This document shows, in pieces, positions 24,780 through 33,630 of a stretch of DNA of 64,000 nt. The DNA lies in contig JADKID010000005.1 of the NCBI GenBank assembly GCA_016721425.1, positions 558,001 to 622,000 on the forward strand, read 5' to 3'. Positions within the stretch are counted from its first letter, which is position 1; each line of letters opens with the position of its first letter. Under the pieces are notes generated by a model. That model saw only the letters and a program-made list of their open reading frames with translations, searched no databases and was not told the DNA's origin. A program made the translations under genes and the position numbers. Source of the DNA: Bryobacterales bacterium (lineage in GTDB: Bacteria > Acidobacteriota > Terriglobia > Bryobacterales > Bryobacteraceae).

Positions 24780-25031
24780 ATGCACGAAATGGGCATCGCA
24801 CAATCCGTCATCGACATGGCCACCCGCGAGGCCCAGCTCAAGAACGCGCGCGCCGTCCTCCGCGTCTCCCTCACCATCGGCGAATTCTCCGGCGTCGATA
24901 CCGAATCCCTCACATTCTGCTTCGAGTGCCTCAAGCAGGACACCTTCCTCGCCGGCGCCAGCCTGGAGATCTCCTACATCCCCAGCGGCGACGAACTCGA
25001 ACTCAGCCAACTCGAACTGGAGCTCCCATGA
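24780..25031 (+). CDS. hypA: HypA-like nickel chaperone lacking the zinc-binding domain
   Basis: Only 83 residues, against about 113-118 for HypA. The N terminus is typical: MHEMGIAQSVIDMATREAQL keeps the nickel-binding His2, and FCFECLKQDTFLAGASLEI is the segment that normally leads into the zinc finger. Where HypA has two CxxC pairs on about 35 residues, this protein runs directly from SYIPSGDELELSQ to its end. FCFEC is not a substitute pair, since HypA has similar residues there. The frame is intact and ends in an ATGA overlap with hypB, so it looks like a real shortened protein rather than a frameshift. HypA delivers nickel to the hydrogenase with HypB. Confidence 0.85.
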   Translation: MHEMGIAQSVIDMATREAQLKNARAVLRVSLTIGEFSGVDTESLTFCFECLKQDTFLAGASLEISYIPSGDELELSQLELELP

Positions 25032-25705
25032 ACCCACCCGTCATCGAGAAAGTCGCGCAGAAAATCCTCAGCGAAAACGACCGCATCGCCGCCGCCCTCC
25101 GCGCCTCGTTCCTCCAGCGCCACATCCTCTGCGTCAACCTCATCAGCTCGCCCGGCTCCGGCAAAACGCTGCTCCTCGAAAAGACCCTCGAGGCCTTCCC
25201 GAAAACCGAACGGGTCGCCGTCCTCACTGGCGACATCCAGACCGATAACGACGCCCGCCGCCTCGCCCGCTACGGCTTCCCCGTCCGCCAGATCACCACC
25301 GCCGGCGCCTGCCACCTCGACGCCCGCATGATCGAAAAAGCGCTGGCCGATTGGGACCTCTCCACCATTGATACCCTCTTCATCGAAAACGTCGGCAACC
25401 TCGTCTGCCCCACCGCTTACGACCTCGGCGAAGAGGCCAAGATCGTGCTCCTCTCCGTCACCGAGGGCGAAGACAAGCCCCTCAAATACCCAGGCATCTT
25501 CTTTAAATCCGACCTCGCCATCTTCACCAAAATCGACCTCCTGCCCTTCGTCCCCTTCCAACTCGACGAGGCCCACGAGAACGCGCGCAAGATTCACCCC
25601 GGTATTGAGATGATCGATCTGTCCGCCCACACCGGACAGGGAATGGACGCATGGACGCAATGGTTGGCCGCACGCAAAGCCAAACGCCACTCCGCCTGCG
25701 CCTAG
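25028..25705 (+). CDS. hypB: Hydrogenase nickel-incorporation GTPase HypB
   Basis: The 225-residue SIMIBI-class GTPase has its P-loop in LISSPGSGKTLLLEKT (about 38-53). The metal-site region is ITTAGACHLDARMIEKAL, the Switch/acid block is FIENVGNLVCPTAYDLGE, and TKIDLLP gives guanine specificity. HypB with HypA inserts nickel into the large subunit. The N terminus has neither the CxxCGC high-affinity motif nor a His-rich stretch, so it lacks the optional nickel-storage function. The start overlaps the hypA stop (ATGA). The 3' end overlaps hypF by 55 bases. Confidence 0.92.
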   Translation: MNPPVIEKVAQKILSENDRIAAALRASFLQRHILCVNLISSPGSGKTLLLEKTLEAFPKTERVAVLTGDIQTDNDARRLARYGFPVRQITTAGACHLDARMIEKALADWDLSTIDTLFIENVGNLVCPTAYDLGEEAKIVLLSVTEGEDKPLKYPGIFFKSDLAIFTKIDLLPFVPFQLDEAHENARKIHPGIEMIDLSAHTGQGMDAWTQWLAARKAKRHSACA

Positions 25706-27855
25706 CGCTCTACGGAGTGGTGCAGGGCGTCGGCTTCCGCCCCTTCGTCCACCGCCTCGCCACCAGTTGCGGCCTCACCGGTTGGGTTCTCAACAACGGC
25801 GACGGCCTCGTCATCGAAATCCAATCCACGCGCGAGCGCATCGACGAGTTCACCGCCCGCCTCGAATCCGAGCGCCCCGCCGCCGCCCTCATCCTCGCCC
25901 GTGAATCCACATGGCTCGTCCCCGATGACGCCGCCACCTTCGAGATCCGCCACAGCGAATCCGCCGCCGCCCCCCGCACCGGCATTCTCCCGGATCTCGC
26001 CACCTGCCCGGAATGTCTCCGCGAAATCACCACGCCCGGCGAGCGCCGCCACCAATACCCCTTCACCAACTGCACCCTCTGCGGCCCCCGCTTCACCATC
26101 ATCGAAGCGCTGCCCTATGACCGCGCGCGCACCACCCTGCGCGGCTTTGCCCTCTGCCCCGCCTGCGAGAACGAATATCAAGATCCGCAAGACCGCCGCT
26201 TCCACGCCCAGCCCATCGCATGCCCGCAGTGCGGTCCCCACCTCGACACCACTCTCGCCGAGGCCGCCGCCACCCTCGCCCGCGGCGGCATCGTCGCCCT
26301 CAAGGGCGTGGGCGGCTTCCAACTCCTGACGGACGCGCGCAACGCCGAGGCTGTCGCCGAGCTCCGCCGCCGCAAGCACCGCGACACTAAGCCCTTCGCC
26401 CTGATGCTCCCCGATGTCGCCTCGGTCCGCGCGCATTGCCGCCTATCGGAAGAAGAGCACCGCATCCTCACCTCGCCCGCCGCCCCCATCGTCCTCCTCG
26501 AGCCCATCCCCGGCACGGACCTCGCCCCCAACATCAGCGACTCCTCGCCCTTCCTCGGAGTGATGCTCCCCTACTCCCCGCTGCACCACCTCCTCATGCG
26601 GCTCTGCCCCTACCCGCTGATCGCCACCAGCGGCAACCTCAGCGGCGACCCGATCGCCATCGACAACACCGAGGCCCGCACACGCCTAGGCTCCATCGCC
26701 GATCTCTTCGTCACCCACAACCGCCCCATCGCCCGCTCCTGCGACGATTCGGTCGTCCGCGTCACCGCCGGCAAGGAGCAGCTCCTCCGCCGCGCCCGGG
26801 GCTACGCGCCGCTGCCCATCCGCGTCCCCTCCGCCCTCCCCAAAGTCCTCGCCGTCGGCCCGCACATGAAGAGCACCGTCGCCATCGCCTGCGGCCACGA
26901 CGTCATCGTCAGCCAGCACCTCGGCGACCTCGATTCCCTGGAAGCCCGCGCCGCCTTCGAGCGCACCATCGACGACCTCTGCCGCCTCTACCACTTCACC
27001 CCCGACCTCATCGCCTGCGACCTCCACCCCGATTACTACTCCACCCAATGGGCCCGCGCCACCGGCAAACCCGTCGTCGCCATCCAGCACCATCACGCCC
27101 ACGCCGCCGCCTGCGCCGCCGAAAACGATCTCCGCTCGCCCTACCTCGCCGTCGTCTGGGACGGCACCGGCTACGGCCTCGACCACACCATCTGGGGTGG
27201 CGAGTTCTTCGCCGTCCACGACAACCACTTCGACCGCATCGCCCACCTGCGTCCCTTCCGCCTGCCCGGAGGCGACGCCGCGGTCCGCCAGGGCTGGCGC
27301 GCCGCCGCCGCCATTCAGCACGAGCTGGGACTGGACACCACCGCCCCATCCATCATCCGCCGCATGCTGGAGCAGAACCTCAACTGCCCACTCACCACCA
27401 GCGCCGGCCGCCTCTTCGATGCCGTAGCCGCGCTCACCGGCATCGCCCGCGAAAGCACCTTCGAAGGCCAGGCCGCCATGCTCCTCGAATGTGCCGCCCG
27501 CACCACCAACGACACCACCGCCTACCCGCTCCCCCTCACCGAAACGCACGCCGATTGGGGGCCCCTCATCCACGCGCTCCTCGAAGACATCGCCCACGCC
27601 GTCCCGCCCCCCGTCATCGCGCGGCGCTTCCACAACGCCCTCGCCCAGCTCATCCTCGCTGCCGCCCAGCGCACCCAGCTCCCCAACGTCGTCCTCACCG
27701 GAGGCGTCTTCCAGAACGCCCTCCTCACCGCCACCGCCACCAGCCTCCTCCGCGACCACCACTTCACCGTCCACACCCACCAGCGCGTCCCCCCCAACGA
27801 CGGCGGCATCTCGCTGGGCCAGGCCGTGCTGGCCGCCGCCCCTGTGTTACGTTGA
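25651..27855 (+). CDS. hypF: Carbamoyltransferase HypF
   Basis: The 734-residue protein has all HypF domains in order: acylphosphatase-like (ALYGVVQGVGFRPFVHRLAT, about 18-105); a zinc region with CPECL, CTLCGPRF, CPACENEY and CPQCGPH; a YrdC-like ATP/carbamate domain (GGIVALKGVGGFQLLTDARN, about 205-390); and a Kae1/TobZ-like carbamoyltransferase domain with the metal ligands in IQHHHAHAAACAAEN and a C-terminal VVLTGGVFQNALL. HypF uses carbamoyl phosphate and ATP to carbamoylate the C-terminal Cys of HypE. A GGGAA about 9 bases before ATG 25651 favours this start over 25660. It overlaps hypB and ends the hyp genes. Confidence 0.93.
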   Translation: MDAMVGRTQSQTPLRLRLALYGVVQGVGFRPFVHRLATSCGLTGWVLNNGDGLVIEIQSTRERIDEFTARLESERPAAALILARESTWLVPDDAATFEIRHSESAAAPRTGILPDLATCPECLREITTPGERRHQYPFTNCTLCGPRFTIIEALPYDRARTTLRGFALCPACENEYQDPQDRRFHAQPIACPQCGPHLDTTLAEAAATLARGGIVALKGVGGFQLLTDARNAEAVAELRRRKHRDTKPFALMLPDVASVRAHCRLSEEEHRILTSPAAPIVLLEPIPGTDLAPNISDSSPFLGVMLPYSPLHHLLMRLCPYPLIATSGNLSGDPIAIDNTEARTRLGSIADLFVTHNRPIARSCDDSVVRVTAGKEQLLRRARGYAPLPIRVPSALPKVLAVGPHMKSTVAIACGHDVIVSQHLGDLDSLEARAAFERTIDDLCRLYHFTPDLIACDLHPDYYSTQWARATGKPVVAIQHHHAHAAACAAENDLRSPYLAVVWDGTGYGLDHTIWGGEFFAVHDNHFDRIAHLRPFRLPGGDAAVRQGWRAAAAIQHELGLDTTAPSIIRRMLEQNLNCPLTTSAGRLFDAVAALTGIARESTFEGQAAMLLECAARTTNDTTAYPLPLTETHADWGPLIHALLEDIAHAVPPPVIARRFHNALAQLILAAAQRTQLPNVVLTGGVFQNALLTATATSLLRDHHFTVHTHQRVPPNDGGISLGQAVLAAAPVLR

Positions 27856-27865
27856 TGGAACCGCA

Positions 27866-28822
27866 ATGCGGAATACGCCCGCCCCATCCGCCGTCTCCGT
27901 GGCCGGCCTGCGAAGACACTACGGCGCCACCGAGGCCCTGCGCGGCGTCACCTTTGACGTAGACGCCGGCCAGATCTTCGGCCTCCTCGGGCCCAACGGC
28001 GCCGGCAAGACGACCGCTCTCGAATGTATCCTCGGCCTGCGCCAGCCCGATGGCGGCGTCATCCACATCCACGGCCTGGACCTCCGCACCCACGCCGCCC
28101 AGGCGAAACTGCTCACCGGCGCGCAACTCCAGGGCGCCGCTTTGCAGGACAAGATCACGCCCCGGCAGGCGCTGGAGCTGTTCGGCGCTTTCTATGCCGA
28201 CCCCTGCCCGGCCGGCGAGCTCCTCGGCCAGTTTGACCTGGAGGCCAAGGCCGATCTCCCCTTCGCCACCCTCTCCGGCGGCCAGCGCCAGCGCCTCTTT
28301 CTCGCCCTCGCGCTCGTCAACCGGCCCACCTTGCTCGTCCTCGACGAACCCACCGCCGGCCTCGATCCGCAGGCGCGCCGCACCCTGCGCAGCATGATCC
28401 GCGAGCTGCAAGCGGAGGGACGCACCGTCCTCCTCAGCACGCACGATCTGGAGGAGGCCGGCCAGCTCTGCGATCAGCTCGCCATCCTGGACCAGGGCCG
28501 TATCATCGCCACCGCACCGCCCGCCGAGCTGATCGCCGGCGCCCAGGCGCCCTCGCGTCTCACCGTCCGCACAGCCCCGCCGCTGGCGCGCGCCGTGATC
28601 GAAGCGCTGCCCGGCGTCCTCGCCACCACCCACACCGGCGACACCTGGACTCTCGACGCTCAATCGCCCAATCGCCTGCTGGCCGAACTCGTCCAGCGCG
28701 CCGGCGAGGCGGGCGCCGAACTGCTCGCGATCGAGCTCCGCCGCCCCTCGCTGGAAGACGTCTTTCTCGAGCTCACCGGCCGCCCCTGGGCCGGCGCCGC
28801 CGAGCCGGGAGATGCCTCATGA
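27866..28822 (+). CDS. ABC transporter ATP-binding protein (ABC-2 exporter type)
   Basis: The 318-residue protein has Walker A in LLGPNGAGKTTALECIL, signature TLSGGQRQRLFLALALVN, Walker B LLVLDEPTAGLDPQARR and H-loop LLSTHDLEEAGQ. An extra C-terminal domain of about 90 residues is typical of CcmA/NatA-type exporters. The ATG at 27866 is used because the frame upstream runs through hypF and has no function. It lies 10 bases after hypF and overlaps the permease as ATGA, so it may be read from the hyp promoter. Substrate unknown: drug, lipid or ion export are all possible. Confidence 0.85.
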   Translation: MRNTPAPSAVSVAGLRRHYGATEALRGVTFDVDAGQIFGLLGPNGAGKTTALECILGLRQPDGGVIHIHGLDLRTHAAQAKLLTGAQLQGAALQDKITPRQALELFGAFYADPCPAGELLGQFDLEAKADLPFATLSGGQRQRLFLALALVNRPTLLVLDEPTAGLDPQARRTLRSMIRELQAEGRTVLLSTHDLEEAGQLCDQLAILDQGRIIATAPPAELIAGAQAPSRLTVRTAPPLARAVIEALPGVLATTHTGDTWTLDAQSPNRLLAELVQRAGEAGAELLAIELRRPSLEDVFLELTGRPWAGAAEPGDAS

Positions 28823-30126
28823 TGCGCGGGCTCCTCCACCACTTCCTGCTCGTCCTCAACCTGAGCTTCCGCAACCCGCAGGGCATCGTCTACGGCTATC
28901 TCGTGCCCGTCATTTTCCTCTTCGCTTTCGGCAGCATCTTCCGCGCCGATACCCCGCCGCTGCTGGATCACATGGGCCAGATCATGACCATCACCATCCT
29001 CGGCGGCGCCTGCTTCGGCCTGCCTACCGCCCTTGTCGCCGAGCGCGAACAGGGCATCTGGCGCCGCTACCGCCTGCTGCCGGTGCCCACCGCCTGGCTC
29101 GTCTTCAGCACCATGGTGGCGCGCGCGCTGATTGTCGCTTCCTCCGTCCTGGTGCAACTCGCCCTGGCCCGCGCCATCTTCGGTACGCCGCTGCCCAGCC
29201 ACCCGGGCGCGGCCCTGCTGGCATTCGTCTTCGTCACCGCGGCCTTCCTCGGCATCGGCTATCTGATCGCCGGCCTGGCCGACAATGTGCCCGCCGTCCA
29301 GGCCATCGGCCAGTGCATCTTTCTCCCCATGATCATGCTCGGCGGAGTGGGCGTGCCGCTGATGGCCCTGCCGCTGTGGGCGCAACGCGTAGCCGGATTC
29401 ATGCCCGGCCGCTATGCCGTGGAAGTGCTCCAACCCTGCTTCCAGGCGCCCAGCCCGCTCCAGGGCGCGGCGTTTCGCTTGGGCGCTCTCACCGTCATCG
29501 GCCTCGCCGCCGGTCTGGCCGGCGCGAAACTCTTCCGCTGGGAGCCGGGCCGCCGCACCCGCTCCGCCCCCATCTGGGTCGCCGCCGCGCTCGCCGCGTG
29601 GGCCGCAGTCGGGGCCATCGCCTGGCAGACCGGCCAGTTGAAGCCGGTCCTCGCCCAGGCCCCCGCGTGGAGCGAAATCACCGAGGCACAGATCGCAGAA
29701 ATCACATTCGACGGGCTGCCCAACGACAACGACATTGTCGCGTCCCTCGCCCCGCCCTCCCTGGCGCCGGAGGCCACCGCGGACCTCGCGCCCAAGCTCG
29801 CCTCCTGGCCTCCGGGCAGGCTCGACGACGCCGGCCAGGCCATCCGCCATCTGGTTGCCCTTGCCGCCATCGCCGATCTCTCCGCCGATCCGCGCGAAGC
29901 CGTGCTCGCCCGTCTGATCTTCCGGCAAATCAGCAAGGAGTTCCCGCCCGCCGAGGCCCGCCAGTCTCTCGCCTGGATCATCCTGAGCCCCGAGGATGGC
30001 CAGATCATCCGCAAGGCCCCCGAACTCGCACTCTACCGCCATCCGCCCGAGCGCCTCGTCCGCCAGCGCAGTGTCATCTACGCCCAAAAATACCTCGGCC
30101 GACTGCTGCGCAAACTCCCGGAGTGA
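28819..30126 (+). CDS. ABC-2 type permease with a long C-terminal soluble domain
   Basis: A 435-residue protein. Residues about 20-235 give the six-helix ABC-2 permease (VPVIFLFAFGSIF, FLGIGYLIAGLADNVPAVQA, IFLPMIMLGGVGVPLM and the conserved MPGRYAVEVLQPC block). One more membrane segment lies at about 252-272 (IWVAAALAAWAAVGAIAW). Some 160 residues beyond it are soluble and contain ASWPPGRLDDAGQAIRHLVA and RQISKEFPPAEARQSLAWII; I do not recognise this domain. By topology it should face one side of the membrane after the seventh segment. The start overlaps the ATPase gene by four bases, so both form one exporter. Ordinary ABC-2 permeases are about 250-380 residues, so the tail is unusual. Confidence 0.75.
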   Translation: MMRGLLHHFLLVLNLSFRNPQGIVYGYLVPVIFLFAFGSIFRADTPPLLDHMGQIMTITILGGACFGLPTALVAEREQGIWRRYRLLPVPTAWLVFSTMVARALIVASSVLVQLALARAIFGTPLPSHPGAALLAFVFVTAAFLGIGYLIAGLADNVPAVQAIGQCIFLPMIMLGGVGVPLMALPLWAQRVAGFMPGRYAVEVLQPCFQAPSPLQGAAFRLGALTVIGLAAGLAGAKLFRWEPGRRTRSAPIWVAAALAAWAAVGAIAWQTGQLKPVLAQAPAWSEITEAQIAEITFDGLPNDNDIVASLAPPSLAPEATADLAPKLASWPPGRLDDAGQAIRHLVALAAIADLSADPREAVLARLIFRQISKEFPPAEARQSLAWIILSPEDGQIIRKAPELALYRHPPERLVRQRSVIYAQKYLGRLLRKLPE

Positions 30127-30153
30127 CCGCTCTCAGGCGCAACGCGATATAGT
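30123..30153 (+). promoter_or_regulatory. Weak promoter candidate before the ferredoxin gene
   Basis: TATAGT at 30148-30153 with GTGACC 19 bases upstream overlaps the end of the permease gene. It is the best match in the 113-base gap before 30240, but both the spacing and the -35 match are poor. Confidence 0.25.
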
Positions 30154-30239
30154 GATCCAAGGCTGGATGCTTCGGATTGCATTCCCTGTTGCTCCCACGG
30201 CCTGTTGACTGAGCTCGCGCAGGGAGGGAACACTTCGCC

Positions 30240-32243
30240 ATGTCAGTGGAGGGACGGCAGCCCGCCAATCCGGCGACATTCCGCATTCTCCCGCCGTCTC
30301 CACGGAGCCCCGCAACGGGCAACCTCAACGCTCGCCGTCTGGCGGCCCTGCTCATCCTGATCGCCGGCGCGGGCCTCCCCGCCTGGTACGCCGCCGCCAC
30401 CGCGCCGCCACCGCAAACGCGCGACATCCACATCGAGACCTACCGCTACGGCTTCAGCCCCGCGCGCATTCACGCCAATCGCGGAGACCGCCTGCGCCTC
30501 ACCTTCTCCACTCGCGATACCGGCCAGAGCTTCTTCTTTCAGGACTACGATCTCCACGTCTCCATCGATCCCGGCAACAACCTGGTGTCGGTGCAGAGCA
30601 TCTCGCGCCCCGACGATCCGGCTGTTGAAATGAAAACCGTCGAGCTCGTCGCCGGGCTGCCGGGCTGGCAGGGCTGGCTCACCTCCAAGTCTCAGTTCCG
30701 CAACCACACCTACAACGGCCCGCTGCACGGCACCGAACGCGGCGATCTGATCGTCACCCCCAACTTTCTGCTCTACGGCGGGCTGGGGCTGCTGTTCGCC
30801 ATTCCGCTGGCGGGCCTGCTGCTGGCCGGCCGCGGCGCGCCTGGCGGCGAAAGCCGCATCAACCTCTTCACCCTCTTCCCCTGGCTCAAGAGGATCATCA
30901 AACTCCCCACGTTTCAGTTCAACCTGATGCTGCCCATGCTGGCGGCTTTCTGGCTCATCATCCTGGCCGGCCTGCTCGGCGGCAAGGTGGCCGGCCGCAA
31001 TGCCGCGCCGATGATCATCTGGGTGCTCTGGCTCTCCGCGCTCATCATCATTCTCGTACCCGTTTTCGGCAGGATCTGGTGCACGGTTTGCCCGCTCCCC
31101 ATGCTGGGCGAGCTGCTCCAGCGGCGGCGGCTCTCCAAAGATCCAGCAGCAACGGAAAACAAGACCCCGCTGCGCCTTTTCGGCATCCCGCTGGTGTGGC
31201 CCGCCGCGCTGAGCAACGCCTGGCCGCGCGTGCTGCTCTTTCTGCTGCTGGGCACATTCAGCACCAACATCGTGGCTCTGCCGCCGGCCACCAGTTGGAT
31301 GCTGATCGGCCTGGTAGTGCTGGCGCTGCTGGCCTCGTTCCTTCCCGAACAGCGCGTGTTCTGCCGCTACCTCTGCCCCATCAACAGCTACATCAGCCTC
31401 TACTCCACCACCGGCCGCGTCATGGTGCGCTCCGTCTCCGAGCAGGCCTGCGCGGATTGCGACGAGCATTTCTGCCTCACCGGCAGTATCAAGGGCTGGG
31501 GCTGTCCCTACGGCCTTTGCGTGGGCGAACTCGACCGCAACAACGATTGCGGCGCCTGCATGGAGTGCGTCAAAACCTGCGCCTACGATAACGTCGCCGT
31601 CTTCTGGCGCAGCTCGGGTTGGGACAAACAGGTGGCCAGCTACAGCGAAGCCTGGCAGGCCATCGTGATGTTCGCCCTCGCCTGCCTCTACTGCTTCGTC
31701 AATCTCGGCGCGTGGGATTCCATCCGCGATTGGACCGATCTGCTGGACAAACAGAACTGGGGTCCGTTCACCCTTTACGCCCTCGCCGTGTGGGTGGTGG
31801 GCCTGGGCATTCTACCGCTGCTCTGGTATCTGCTGACCCGCGCCGGCATCGCGCTAAGCCGCTCCGCGCGCGCGGCAGGCACACAGTTCCGCGTCACCAG
31901 CGCCGCGCTTATTCCCCTCGGCCTGGCCTGCTGGATCGCCTTCGCGCTCGCCACCACGCTCTCCATGATGACCTTTGTGCTCCAGAGCCTCTCCGATCCG
32001 TTCAACTGGGGCTGGGATCTTATCGGCATGGCCGGCAGCCCGTGGCACATCCTCTGGTCGGCCGGCATTCCCTGGCTGCAAACCGCCTGCATCCTGATCG
32101 GCGCGGCCTATGCCATGCAGACGCTCTATCATTCCTGGCTGGACGGCGCGTCGCAACGGCGCCGTGCGATCCTGGGCGCCATTCCGTTAGGATCATTCGT
32201 GTGGACCGCCGCCGCGAGTATGATCTGGTTCTTCGCCGGGTAG
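30240..32243 (+). CDS. Membrane polyferredoxin with N-terminal cupredoxin-like domain (NapH/NosR-like C-terminal region)
   Basis: A 667-residue protein. One membrane helix (LAALLILIAGAGLPAWYAA, about 34-53) precedes a cupredoxin-like domain at about 60-170 (IETYRYGFSPARIHANRGDR, then DLHVSIDPG). Its putative copper block reads FRNHTYNGPLHG: two His, no Cys. About ten further membrane segments follow. Between them are cysteine sites typical of NapH/NosR/CcoG relatives: IWCTVCPLP (near 280), FCRYLCPINSYI (near 375), CADCDEHFC (near 403) and CGACMECVKTC (near 437-447), enough for two 4Fe-4S clusters. It should move electrons across or along the membrane. SD AGGGAGG lies about 12 bases before ATG. 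It starts a three-gene run with FG-GAP and TPR proteins. Electron donor and acceptor unknown. Confidence 0.7.
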   Translation: MSVEGRQPANPATFRILPPSPRSPATGNLNARRLAALLILIAGAGLPAWYAAATAPPPQTRDIHIETYRYGFSPARIHANRGDRLRLTFSTRDTGQSFFFQDYDLHVSIDPGNNLVSVQSISRPDDPAVEMKTVELVAGLPGWQGWLTSKSQFRNHTYNGPLHGTERGDLIVTPNFLLYGGLGLLFAIPLAGLLLAGRGAPGGESRINLFTLFPWLKRIIKLPTFQFNLMLPMLAAFWLIILAGLLGGKVAGRNAAPMIIWVLWLSALIIILVPVFGRIWCTVCPLPMLGELLQRRRLSKDPAATENKTPLRLFGIPLVWPAALSNAWPRVLLFLLLGTFSTNIVALPPATSWMLIGLVVLALLASFLPEQRVFCRYLCPINSYISLYSTTGRVMVRSVSEQACADCDEHFCLTGSIKGWGCPYGLCVGELDRNNDCGACMECVKTCAYDNVAVFWRSSGWDKQVASYSEAWQAIVMFALACLYCFVNLGAWDSIRDWTDLLDKQNWGPFTLYALAVWVVGLGILPLLWYLLTRAGIALSRSARAAGTQFRVTSAALIPLGLACWIAFALATTLSMMTFVLQSLSDPFNWGWDLIGMAGSPWHILWSAGIPWLQTACILIGAAYAMQTLYHSWLDGASQRRRAILGAIPLGSFVWTAAASMIWFFAG

Positions 32244-32247
32244 CGAC

Positions 32248-33630
32248 ATGAAAAAGGAGACCTCCCGCCCCAAGTCGCCGCGGCCGGCCCGCTCCTCGCT
32301 GTGGCGGAGCCTGCGCATCCCCGCCATCATGCTGGGCGTCCCGCTGCTGGTGCTGTTGTACCAGGCAAACCGCTCCGGCCTCTCCGTGGGCCAGATGTTC
32401 GAGCATCTCTTCAAGGGCGCGCGCAAAGACGATGCCCAGGTGGCGCCGGCCGAGATTGCGCGCGGCAAGAAGATCGATTTCCTCTCCCCTCTGCCCGTGG
32501 GTTTTCCAGTGAAGGACCCGCCCCGCATCGCGAGCTTCCAGATCGTCGATCTCGATAAGGACGGCCTGCCCGAGATCCTCGTCGCCGACATGTTGGCCAA
32601 CCGGATCGGCTGGATCCGGCAGGCGCCCGCCGGGGTCTATACGGAGCGCTGGCTCAGCCCCGTCCTGCCATCGCCGGCGCACGTCAGCGCCGCGGATATG
32701 GACAAGGACGGCGACCTCGATATTCTCGTCGCCTGCATGGGCAAGCTCTTCCCCTCCAACGACAAGATCGGCTCGGTGGTGATCCTGGAAAATGACGGCA
32801 AGCTGAACTTCACGCCGCGTACCATCGTCGAACGCATCGCCCGCGTCACCGACGTGCGCGCCGCCGATTTCAACGGCGACGGCCGCCTGGATCTCATCGC
32901 CGGCCAGTTCGGCTATGACGACGGCGAAACCCGCTGGATGGAAAACCTGGGCAACTGGCAGTTCCGCTCGCACATCCTGCAGAGCCTTTCCGGCGTCATC
33001 CACACCATTCCCGTGGATATCGATCGCGACGGCGACATGGATGTCGTCAGCCTGGTCAGCCAGGAATGGGAGGAGCTCTACGTCTTCGAAAACGACGGCC
33101 GCGGCAATTTCAAATCCCACCTTGTGTGGGGCAGCACCAACGAGGACTACGGCAGCAGCGGCATCCGTCTGGCCGATCTCAACAAGGACGGAGCCGTGGA
33201 CATTCTGCTCACCAATGGCGATGCCTTCGATTATCTGCCGCCGCGCCCGCGGCCCTGGCACAGCGTCCAGTGGCTCGAAAACAAGGGCAAGTTCAAGTTC
33301 GAGCATCACCCTATCGGCCGCGTCCCGGGCGCCAGCGCCGCCGTCGCCGCCGATCTCGACGGGGATGGCGATCTCGATATCGCCGCCACCAGTTGCTACA
33401 ACCTCTGGGAGAGGACTGAATCGCAAAGCATGGTCTGGTTTGAGAACGACGGCAAGATGAACTTCCTGCCGCGCGACATCACGCACACGCCCACGCACCT
33501 CATCAGCCTGGAAACGGCCGACATGAACGGCGATGGCAAGCCAGACCTGGTCTCGGCGCGGATGGACGTCTATCAGCCATTCACCAAGGATGGCCGCATC
33601 GTCGTGTGGCTCAATCACTGGAGCAAATGA
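32248..33630 (+). CDS. Membrane-anchored FG-GAP/VCBS repeat protein
   Basis: The 460-residue protein has an uncleaved-looking N-terminal membrane anchor (IPAIMLGVPLLVLLYQAN, about 28-45). A beta-propeller of about seven FG-GAP repeats fills the rest. Calcium-binding D-x-D-x-D-G loops recur: DLDKDGLPEI, DMDKDGDLDI, DFNGDGRLDL, DIDRDGDMDV, DLNKDGAVDI, DLDGDGDLDI, DMNGDGKPDL. Such propellers usually mediate binding outside the cytoplasm. It begins four bases after the polyferredoxin stop and overlaps the TPR gene by ATGA, so the three products are likely made in fixed ratio and could form one membrane complex. No enzymatic motif is visible. Confidence 0.78.
   Translation: MKKETSRPKSPRPARSSLWRSLRIPAIMLGVPLLVLLYQANRSGLSVGQMFEHLFKGARKDDAQVAPAEIARGKKIDFLSPLPVGFPVKDPPRIASFQIVDLDKDGLPEILVADMLANRIGWIRQAPAGVYTERWLSPVLPSPAHVSAADMDKDGDLDILVACMGKLFPSNDKIGSVVILENDGKLNFTPRTIVERIARVTDVRAADFNGDGRLDLIAGQFGYDDGETRWMENLGNWQFRSHILQSLSGVIHTIPVDIDRDGDMDVVSLVSQEWEELYVFENDGRGNFKSHLVWGSTNEDYGSSGIRLADLNKDGAVDILLTNGDAFDYLPPRPRPWHSVQWLENKGKFKFEHHPIGRVPGASAAVAADLDGDGDLDIAATSCYNLWERTESQSMVWFENDGKMNFLPRDITHTPTHLISLETADMNGDGKPDLVSARMDVYQPFTKDGRIVVWLNHWSK

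Noticed and set aside
22777..25690. Long minus-strand frames rich in Gly, Asp, Glu and Val opposite hypD-hypB
   Set aside because: They mirror hyp codons; the hyp motifs on the plus strand are unambiguous.
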